From: Megasphaera lornae
GTDB taxonomy: Bacteria > Bacillota > Negativicutes > Veillonellales > Megasphaeraceae
Direction of reading: 5' to 3'
Assembly: GCF_000214495.1 (NCBI RefSeq)
Contig: NZ_AFIJ01000029.1
Span: 1-64,000 of the forward strand
Length of the DNA stretch: 64,000 bases
A model generated the notes under the pieces. It worked only from the letters and a program-made list of their open reading frames with translations, did no database searches and was not told the DNA's origin. Position 1 is the first letter of the stretch, and every line of letters starts with the position of its first letter. The position numbers and the translations under genes were made by a program. This document shows positions 57,939-64,000 of this stretch, piece by piece.

Positions 57939-58916
57939 CTATCGACAACTCCACACGACAAAAATTGACAATACCGCCATAATAGCGGAAAAGATCCAAA
58001 AAACCGTCACCACTTTCACTTCACTCCAACCGGACAGTTCAAAATGGTGATGAATCGGACTCATTTTAAAAATTCGCACGCCTCTCGTTTTAAACGAAAG
58101 CACCTGTAAAATAACCGACAACGTTTCTATTACATATAAGGCGCCGATGAGCAGCAGCAACAACTCGGTTTTGGTCAAAATCGCCATCCCCGCCAAGGCG
58201 CCGCCCAACGCCAACGATCCCGTATCGCCCATGAACATGCGGGCGGGATGTTGATTAAAGAAAAGAAAGCCCAGGCAGGCGCCGGTCAACACGGCACTGA
58301 GAAGAGAAAAATGAATATACCCCAAAGCAATGGCAATGACCCCGTACGCCGCAAAAGTAATCGCGCAGGAACCGGCCGCCAGACCGTCCAACCCGTCCGT
58401 CAAATTCACGGCGTTGCCCGTACCTACGAGCATTAAAAAGACCACCACATAATACGCATATCCCAAATTCACATGCAGCGTCGTCCCGGGAATCCACAGG
58501 GTCGTGGGAACATGCAGGACCGTGTGCAATAAGAAACAAAAAATAACGGCCATAATAATTTGACACACAATCTTTTGCAGTGCCGTCAATCCCAAATTTC
58601 TCTTTTTCACCGCTTTTATGCGGTCATCCAAAAAGCCGATGGCCCCATGGCCTAAAAACAAAAACAATACCGAACCCTGACGCCAATCGCCCTCGCCGAA
58701 CAACACCCGGCACAGCGCCATGGCAAGGACCACGGCGCCCAAAATAAGGAGTCCCCCCATGGTGGGCGTACCTTCCTTACTTTTATGACCGGCCGGTCCT
58801 TCCGGACGTTCCGACTGGCGAGCGCGAAATTTTTTCAACGCGCCGATCAGGGGCTTTCCGGCCGCCAAAGACACGGCCAAACTGATGAAAAACCCCCACC
58901 ACAACGTATATACCAT
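57939..58916 (-). CDS. mraY: Phospho-MurNAc-pentapeptide transferase MraY
   Basis: Makes lipid I from UDP-MurNAc-pentapeptide and undecaprenyl phosphate. The 325-residue polytopic protein (about ten helices) carries KEGTPTMGGLLIL, NLTDGLDGLAAG, FMGDTGSLALGGALAG and MSPIHHHFELSGWSE, the last specific to MraY. Distinct from the WecA/TagO-type gene at 10255. Confidence 0.97.
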   Translation of the reverse strand: MVYTLWWGFFISLAVSLAAGKPLIGALKKFRARQSERPEGPAGHKSKEGTPTMGGLLILGAVVLAMALCRVLFGEGDWRQGSVLFLFLGHGAIGFLDDRIKAVKKRNLGLTALQKIVCQIIMAVIFCFLLHTVLHVPTTLWIPGTTLHVNLGYAYYVVVFLMLVGTGNAVNLTDGLDGLAAGSCAITFAAYGVIAIALGYIHFSLLSAVLTGACLGFLFFNQHPARMFMGDTGSLALGGALAGMAILTKTELLLLLIGALYVIETLSVILQVLSFKTRGVRIFKMSPIHHHFELSGWSEVKVVTVFWIFSAIMAVLSIFVVWSCR

Positions 58917-58921
58917 ACTTT

Positions 58922-60298
58922 CTACATCCCTTCAAAATACGTCAGTATCTTTTCCATGGTAAAACCGCGCGATCCTTTCAACAAAACGACCGCCCCGGGT
59001 TCCAGCAGGTCCCGCAATACGGCCGCCCCCGCTTGATGATCCGAAACTCGATATACCGCTTTCATCCCCGCTTTTTCAGCGGCCTCGGCAATATAAGAAG
59101 CCGGCGTCCCCAACGTAATCAGGGCCGTAATAGAAGCGGCGGCGATTTTTTTCCCCAACAGTTCATGTTCGCGAACGGTCCAATCGCCCAATTCCAACAT
59201 GCCTCCCAACACGGCAATTTTTTGTTCTTTTTTAACGGCCGCCAAAGTTTGTACGGCTTCTTCCATAGAAGCCGGATTGGCATTATACGCATCATTAATA
59301 AACGTATAGGGTCCTACATGCACCAATTCTTCCCGCATCGGCACCCCCGCATACGCCGCCAACCCCTTACACATCTGCGTTTCACTCAAGCCGAGAAGCC
59401 GCGCCGTCGCCACGGCGGCCAACGCATTATACACATGATGTTTGCCCAAAACGGGCACCGTCGCTCGGAAGGTTTGATCAAAGCACCGGCAAATGAACGA
59501 CAACCCCTTGTCATCCGTCTGTATCTCGCCGGCCCGAACCGCCGCTCCGACGGACGTACCGTACCCGATGACCTTGCCGCGGCAGAGCTTCGCCATGGCC
59601 GCCACCCGCCAATCATCCTGATTTAAAACGGCCGTACCGGTCGCCGGCAAAGCCGCCGGCAATTCGCCTTTAGCCTTGGCAATATTTTCCTGCGACCCCA
59701 ACAGCTCAATGTGACTTTTACCGACATTCGTCACGACGCCGATTGTCGGTTCGGCAATGGCCGCAAGTTCCGCAATCTGTCCCGGGCCGCGCATGCCCAT
59801 TTCCACGACGCAGGCCTCATGTTCGGCGGTTAATCCCAATAAGGTTTTCGGCAAACCGATTTCATTATTAAAATTCTTTTCCGTCTGCCATACGCGCAAC
59901 TTTTGCGACAACACGGACGCAATCATTTGTCGCGTCGACGTTTTTCCTACCGACCCCGTAACGGCAATCACCGGCAAGGCAAAGCGTCGGCGATGAAACC
60001 GCGCCAATGCTTGATACGCCCGCAGCGTATCGGGGACTGCGAACACCGGCACGGGCAAGGCGGCAAACGTTTCTTCGCGGGCCGCTACGACAACGCCCGC
60101 AGCCCCCTTTGCCACAGCCTGCAGGACAAAATCATGCCCGTCAAACCGTTCTCCTTTAAGGGCGACAAAAAGTCCCCCTTTTTGCAGCGAACGCGTATCC
60201 GTATATACTTGTAAAAACGTGCGGTTCCCTCCGGTCACCGGCGCAAGTAAACGGGCGCCGGTCGCCTGTTCCACTTCCTTTACCGTAAACGTCGCCAT
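58922..60298 (-). CDS. murF: UDP-MurNAc-tripeptide--D-Ala-D-Ala ligase MurF
   Basis: Adds D-Ala-D-Ala to the tripeptide. The 458 residues show TDTRSLQKGGLFVALKGERFDGHDF near the N-terminus, the ATP loop VTGSVGKTSTRQM (about 113-125), FNNEIGLPKTLL and INDAYNANPASM. Start ATG 60298, two bases after the murE stop. Confidence 0.97.
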   Translation of the reverse strand: MATFTVKEVEQATGARLLAPVTGGNRTFLQVYTDTRSLQKGGLFVALKGERFDGHDFVLQAVAKGAAGVVVAAREETFAALPVPVFAVPDTLRAYQALARFHRRRFALPVIAVTGSVGKTSTRQMIASVLSQKLRVWQTEKNFNNEIGLPKTLLGLTAEHEACVVEMGMRGPGQIAELAAIAEPTIGVVTNVGKSHIELLGSQENIAKAKGELPAALPATGTAVLNQDDWRVAAMAKLCRGKVIGYGTSVGAAVRAGEIQTDDKGLSFICRCFDQTFRATVPVLGKHHVYNALAAVATARLLGLSETQMCKGLAAYAGVPMREELVHVGPYTFINDAYNANPASMEEAVQTLAAVKKEQKIAVLGGMLELGDWTVREHELLGKKIAAASITALITLGTPASYIAEAAEKAGMKAVYRVSDHQAGAAVLRDLLEPGAVVLLKGSRGFTMEKILTYFEGM

Positions 60299-60300
60299 AC

Positions 60301-61800
60301 TTATTCCCTCTTTAATGCCGCTACAGCATTTCGCGCTTCTTCCCGATCATCAAAATGAATCGTCTTATCTTTTAAAATCTGATACGTTTCATGGCCTTTA
60401 CCGGCAATAAGCACCATATCTCCGGTATTCGCCAACGCCACGGCCCGTCGAATCGCGCGGCGCCGATCCGTCAGTACTTCATACTGCTGTCCCGGCTGCA
60501 GGGCTTCTTTTACGCCGGCCGCCACTTCCGCCACAATCGCTTCCGGATTTTCCGAACGCGGATTGTCCGACGTGACCACCGGAATATCGGCATGCGTTGC
60601 CGCAATCCGTCCCATAATCGGCCGTTTGGTGCGATCCCGATCACCGCCGCAACCGAACACGACAATAATTTTATGCGGGTTCATCGCCCGGGCCGTCGTC
60701 AGCGCTTTCTCCAAACTGTCGGGCGTATGTGAATAATCCACGACAATAGCGAAGTCCTGCCCGGCTTCCACCAACTCAAAGCGCCCCGGCACGGCATGAA
60801 ATGTTTGCATGGCCTTGCCGATGGTTTCCGGGTCCACGCCTTCCGCATAGGCCGCGCCGATCGCCGCCAACGTGTTGTACACATTAAATAAACCGGTAAT
60901 ATTCATTTGCAAATGCATATCCCCGAACGGCCCCGTCACATCAAAAACCGAATGTTTCAGAGCCACCTGCAAATGCGTACCGCGCAGCGACGCTTCCCGT
61001 TCCGTACCGTATGTCAAAACCTCGGCCGTACCGCAGGCTTTCCGCATCAATACGGACCACGGATCGTCCCGGTTGAGCACTGCCGTCTTCCCTTTCTTAA
61101 CAGGCGTGCCGGCCGTCAGACCGCGAAATAATTTCGCCTTGGCCGCCGCATAATTTTCCATAGTCTTATGAAAATCCAAATGATCTTGCGTTAAATTGGT
61201 AAACACCGCCGTATCGTACTCGATGCCGGCGACGCGCTGCAAGGCCAACGCATGGCTGGATACTTCCATCACGACATGCGTAATGCCGCGGGCATACATT
61301 TGTGCCAAAAATCGCTGTAATTCCACCACATCGGGCGTAGTATTGTGAATCGGCAATTCCAAATCGTCCATTAACGCATGAATGGTTCCCAACACGCCCA
61401 CATGATAGCCGGCGGTCCGCAAAATATGAGCAATAATATGCGTCGTAGTCGTCTTGCCGTTCGTCCCGGTAACGCCGATCATGCGCATTTTTTTACCGGG
61501 ATAGTCATAAAAAAACGGTACCATTTCCTCTACGGCCGCATGAATGTCCGGTACGATAATTTGCACGGTCCCGTCCGGCAAGGGCAACGGCTCCGTCGTC
61601 AACACGGCTACCGCTCCTTTGGCCGCCGCTTGGGCGGCAAACGTTTTGCCGTCCACATGGGCTCCCGCCACACATACAAACAAATCACCGGGCTGTACGT
61701 CCCGCGAATCCGCCGTAATGCCCCGCACCTGCACTCGGGCATCCCCGCGAACTTCATGCGTGGCGGATACTTGTCCGCAAAGTTCCTCTATTGTTTTCAT
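60301..61800 (-). CDS. murE: UDP-MurNAc-dipeptide--meso-DAP ligase MurE
   Basis: Adds the third stem residue. The 499 residues have the ATP loop VTGTNGKTTTT (110-120) and the DNPRSE motif near residue 410, which marks meso-diaminopimelate specificity rather than lysine. ATG 61800 is chosen because GGGAGG lies eight bases upstream; a longer frame to 61881 would run into a hairpin. A terminator-like hairpin, not ftsI, separates it from ftsL. Confidence 0.97.
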   Translation of the reverse strand: MKTIEELCGQVSATHEVRGDARVQVRGITADSRDVQPGDLFVCVAGAHVDGKTFAAQAAAKGAVAVLTTEPLPLPDGTVQIIVPDIHAAVEEMVPFFYDYPGKKMRMIGVTGTNGKTTTTHIIAHILRTAGYHVGVLGTIHALMDDLELPIHNTTPDVVELQRFLAQMYARGITHVVMEVSSHALALQRVAGIEYDTAVFTNLTQDHLDFHKTMENYAAAKAKLFRGLTAGTPVKKGKTAVLNRDDPWSVLMRKACGTAEVLTYGTEREASLRGTHLQVALKHSVFDVTGPFGDMHLQMNITGLFNVYNTLAAIGAAYAEGVDPETIGKAMQTFHAVPGRFELVEAGQDFAIVVDYSHTPDSLEKALTTARAMNPHKIIVVFGCGGDRDRTKRPIMGRIAATHADIPVVTSDNPRSENPEAIVAEVAAGVKEALQPGQQYEVLTDRRRAIRRAVALANTGDMVLIAGKGHETYQILKDKTIHFDDREEARNAVAALKRE

Positions 61801-61849
61801 TGTTCCATCCTCCCTGTCGCCTTGCGTATTACCCCGTCGCCGCGGGCTG

Positions 61850-61888
61850 AAAAACAAACAACAATAGCAGCCTTGCTGCAAGGCTGCT
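61850..61888 (-). terminator. Terminator-like hairpin between ftsL and murE
   Basis: Minus-strand perfect ten-pair stem AGCAGCCTTG/CAAGGCTGCT with a three-base loop, followed by ATTGTTGTTTGTTTTT. Sits where ftsI normally lies. Confidence 0.7.
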
Positions 61889-61898
61889 CCTCATGATC

Positions 61899-62294
61899 TC
61901 ACTGATTGTCCGTCGTCCGTCCGACGGCGGTATCCGGGGTGCCGTATAATACCCGGGACGGCGCTACCATTCCCAGTTGCGCAGTGGCCATCGTATAAAT
62001 CCGTTCCGGTGCATCTAAGCGGGCAATATCAATCCGCAAGTTATCGTTTTCCTGTTGCAATTGTTTCGCTTGCAATTTGGCATTCGCCAACTCATACGAC
62101 TGCGCCGTCTTAATGGCGGATAATCCGACATACGCCAACAAAAACAGCGTCACCAAGCCGATTAACTTGACGATTAACTTGCCTTTTCCTGTAAAACAGC
62201 TTTCCGCCGCACGCAATTCCGTGACCGTAAAAGACGGTTTTCCCACATGATAACCCGTATATTCGGGATTTCTGGCCAACATATTATAACACAT
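61899..62294 (-). CDS. ftsL: FtsL-like cell division protein
   Basis: Single-pass divisome protein. Of 131 residues, about 1-40 are cytoplasmic, 41-58 form a membrane helix (IVKLIGLVTLFLLAYVGLSAI) and 60-95 a leucine-zipper-like coiled coil (LQAKQLQQENDNLRIDIARLDAPERIYTMATAQLGM), the LDAPERIYTMA-LGM motif being typical of Firmicute FtsL. Position between rsmH and murE agrees. The start is uncertain: ATG 62294 has AGG directly before it, and ATG 62282 is better spaced from the same site. Confidence 0.85.
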   Translation of the reverse strand: MCYNMLARNPEYTGYHVGKPSFTVTELRAAESCFTGKGKLIVKLIGLVTLFLLAYVGLSAIKTAQSYELANAKLQAKQLQQENDNLRIDIARLDAPERIYTMATAQLGMVAPSRVLYGTPDTAVGRTTDNQ

Positions 62295-62321
62295 CCTATC
62301 TGAACAAAAAATACACCCCTC

Positions 62322-63254
62322 TTATTTTCGCTCCGCTACCCGCAATTTAGCGCTGCGTGCCCGCGGATTGTCCGCCACTTCCTGCGGCGAAGGCGTCACC
62401 ACCTGCCGCCGTACGCGAATACTCGCCCGGTGATGACACGTGCAAACGGGCAAATCGGGAGGACAGATACAATCGGTCGCCAATTCTTTAAAGGTTTGTT
62501 TCGTAATGCGATCTTCCAACGAATGAAAAGTAATCACTCCGATTTTCCCGCCCGGCTTCAAATGCTGTACGGCAGTTGTCAACGCGTCATGTAAAATTCC
62601 CAATTCATTATTCACTTCAATGCGCAAGGCCTGAAAGGTGCGTTTCGCCGGATGCGGTCCGTCCCTTCTGGCCCCCGCCGGAATCGCCTGCTTAATGACG
62701 TGTACCAATTCGGCCGTACGGGAAAACGGTTTTTGTCGCCGCGCCCGAACGATAAAGGCGGCAATCCGTTTGGCCCAACGTTCTTCGCCATAGGCTTTAA
62801 TCAGCGAATACAACGCTTCTTCACTGTACGTATTCACCACCGTCGAGGCGGGCACGGCACACCGTTGATCCATCCGCATATCCAGCGGCCCGTCCTGCAT
62901 ATAGGAAAATCCCCGTTCCGGCGTATCCAACTGATACCCGGAGACGCCCAAATCAAACATAATACCGTCTACATACGGCAGGTGCAATTCCTGTAACACA
63001 TCCGCCAAATATTGAAAATTACGTTGTACCAACCGCGTCCGACAAGGCACGTCTTGCAACCGCGCCGCCGCCGCCCGCAACGCGTCCCGGTCCCGGTCCA
63101 GACCGATGACCAGCGCTTCTTCCTGCAACTGCGCCGCCAACGTCGCCGCATGACCGCCGCCGCCGAGGGTACAATCCACATATATGCCGTTTTTCGGTCC
63201 CAAAACGGCGGCCACCGTTTCTTCCCGCAACACACTGACATGATGAAAGTCCAT
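62322..63254 (-). CDS. rsmH: 16S rRNA m4C1402 methyltransferase RsmH
   Basis: SAM-dependent methyltransferase (formerly MraW). The 310 residues begin HHVSVLREETVAAV, carry the SAM motif DCTLGGGGHAATLAAQL (about 28-44), FDLGVSGYQLDTPERGFSY and the RTFQALRIEVNNEL and ITFHSLEDRITKQ blocks of the family. Eight bases after mraZ. Confidence 0.97.
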   Translation of the reverse strand: MDFHHVSVLREETVAAVLGPKNGIYVDCTLGGGGHAATLAAQLQEEALVIGLDRDRDALRAAAARLQDVPCRTRLVQRNFQYLADVLQELHLPYVDGIMFDLGVSGYQLDTPERGFSYMQDGPLDMRMDQRCAVPASTVVNTYSEEALYSLIKAYGEERWAKRIAAFIVRARRQKPFSRTAELVHVIKQAIPAGARRDGPHPAKRTFQALRIEVNNELGILHDALTTAVQHLKPGGKIGVITFHSLEDRITKQTFKELATDCICPPDLPVCTCHHRASIRVRRQVVTPSPQEVADNPRARSAKLRVAERK

Positions 63255-63262
63255 ACTTCCTC

Positions 63263-63703
63263 CTAGAAATCCACATCCAAGGTTTCATGCAAACTTTCGG
63301 CAATTTCTTCCATATCCGGAACGATCGCGGCCGCATACGTTTCATACGCGCCTTTATCCCAAATTTCAATTTTGTCGCCCGTTCCCAAAACCGTCACATC
63401 TTTTGTCAACTTTGCATACTCCCGTAAGGCGGCAGGAATCAAAATTCTGCCCTGCCGGTCAAATTCGACTTCCGCCGCACTGCCGAATAAAAACCGCTTA
63501 AACGCACGGACATTTTCTTTCGATGCCTTCAATTTTTTCATACTGTTGGCCAAGGACAGCCAATTTTCCGCCGTATATACAGATAAACAGCCTTCCAGTC
63601 CACGCGTGACAACACAATGAAGGCCCAATTCCTCACGGAATTTAGCCGGTAAAATCACACGCCCTTTGGCGTCGATACTATGTGTAAATTCACCCATGAA
63701 CAT
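63263..63703 (-). CDS. mraZ: Transcriptional regulator MraZ
   Basis: DNA-binding autoregulator of the dcw operon. The 146 residues contain two SpoVT-AbrB-like domains, starting MFMGEFTHSIDAKGRVILPAKFREELG and with the second repeat EFDRQGRILIPAALREYAKL. ATG 63703 follows AAGGAGGTGA by about ten bases and gives the usual MFMGE start. The promoter region upstream has periodic GTG repeats that fit MraZ operators. Confidence 0.97.
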   Translation of the reverse strand: MFMGEFTHSIDAKGRVILPAKFREELGLHCVVTRGLEGCLSVYTAENWLSLANSMKKLKASKENVRAFKRFLFGSAAEVEFDRQGRILIPAALREYAKLTKDVTVLGTGDKIEIWDKGAYETYAAAIVPDMEEIAESLHETLDVDF

Positions 63704-63719
63704 ACAGCTGTCACCTCCT

Positions 63720-63753
63720 TCACTTTCCACCACATTTTACCACATTTTTGCAC
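63720..63753 (-). promoter_or_regulatory. Probable MraZ operator: GTG repeats at 10-base intervals
   Basis: Minus-strand GTGC, GTGG, GTGG and GTGA (63750-63753, 63740-63743, 63730-63733, 63720-63723) occur exactly ten bases apart, over the -10 and start region of the mraZ promoter. Known MraZ operators are short G-rich direct repeats at helical-turn spacing in this position. Confidence 0.7.
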
Positions 63754-63763
63754 ATTGTGACAA
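63734..63763 (-). promoter_or_regulatory. Promoter of the mraZ/dcw operon
   Basis: Minus-strand TTGTCA (63758-63763), 18-base spacer ending TGG (extended -10), TAAAAT (63734-63739). Confidence 0.75.
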
Positions 63764-63783
63764 TAAAAACATAATCAATTCCT

Positions 63784-63827
63784 AAAAAACAAAAAACAGA
63801 ATCACTACAAACTATGTAGTGATTCTG
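63784..63827 (-). terminator. Terminator of the gene entering from the right
   Basis: Minus-strand 13-pair stem CAGAATCACTACA/TGTAGTGATTCTG followed by TTTTTTGTTTTTT. Confidence 0.9.
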
Positions 63828-63863
63828 AATTAGAATAGCTTATGTCATTTTTATTCATTTCGG

Positions 63864-64000
63864 CTATAGAAGCGAACAAATTTCCCGCTCCGGCGCCGCC
63901 ACGCATATATCCTCCCCGGACAGGCGGGACAACTCGCTTTGTTGCACCAATTCCGCCAAGGTATAGCGACGTTTTTCCCGTACCAGATCGCCGCGCCAGG
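63864..64000 (-). CDS. C-terminal fragment of an unrecognised gene
   Basis: About 45 codons in frame from the window edge (ending WRGDLVREKRRYTLAELVQQ and then SELSRLSGEDICVAAPEREICSLL) to a TAG at 63864-63866, followed by the terminator at 63784-63827. The gene starts outside the window; I do not recognise the family and give no function. Confidence 0.6.
   Translation of the reverse strand, partial: WRGDLVREKRRYTLAELVQQSELSRLSGEDICVAAPEREICSLL

Noticed and set aside
61801-61898. A remnant of ftsI between ftsL and murE
   Set aside because: Only 98 bases, no recognisable PBP motif in any frame; it contains just the hairpin and the murE ribosome site.

Overview
The window looks like the chromosome of a Negativicutes bacterium (Veillonella/Megasphaera/Dialister type). 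Gene content and order are Firmicute-like (tig-clpP-clpX-lon-ysxC, mreBCD-mrdA-min-rodA, a T-box in front of pheS, strong AGGAGG ribosome-binding sites), yet an outer membrane is implied by LPS-heptose genes (hldE, gmhB, a heptosyltransferase) and a small signal-peptide beta-barrel protein. Anaerobic fermentation is suggested by a glycyl radical enzyme with its activase and by an acyl-CoA dehydrogenase next to two hotdog thioesterases. Species assignment is inference; no rRNA, tRNA, CRISPR, insertion sequence or phage gene was seen.

Layout. 1-1.5 kb: end of ribBA and two paralogous small genes of unknown function. 1.6-8.8 kb: complete F-type ATP synthase operon (atpZ-I-B-E-F-H-A-G-D-C) read leftwards from one good promoter. 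9-13 kb: wecB, a WecA/TagO-type transferase, and the UPF0210/UPF0237 pair. 13-15 kb: a frameshifted exonuclease III gene and a 2-hydroxyacid dehydrogenase. 15.2-23.2 kb: mreB-mreC-mreD-mrdA-minD-rodA-rng. 23.3-28.3 kb: pepC, glycyl radical enzyme and activase, followed by a 475-base intergenic stretch with a Fur-box-like palindrome. 28.7-35 kb: proteostasis cluster. 35-38.9 kb: pheST behind a T-box. 38.9-41 kb: a small acyl-CoA operon whose first gene is frameshifted. 41.0-41.3 kb: an unassigned structured RNA gene with a consensus promoter and terminator. 41.3-46.5 kb: cysteine desulfurase-mnmA-lepA-hemW. 46.6-50.9 kb: outer membrane protein, LPS heptose genes and nrdR. 51-63.7 kb: dcw cell-wall/division cluster.

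Most genes lie on the minus strand and are collinear with it. The dcw and mre clusters together cover peptidoglycan precursor synthesis (murE, F, D, C, G, mraY, ddl), the elongation synthase pair (RodA/PBP2) and the FtsZ/FtsQ/FtsL division proteins, but ftsI, ftsW, ftsA, murB, minC and minE are absent from the positions where relatives usually carry them. The most notable observations are the unassigned RNA gene, the two-carboxylate c-ring subunit, the orphan MinD, the trimmed dcw cluster with a terminator-like hairpin at the ftsI position, the 10-base-periodic MraZ-type operator, the S282A-like change in the glycyl radical enzyme, and two frameshifts that both consist of one missing A in an A-tract.
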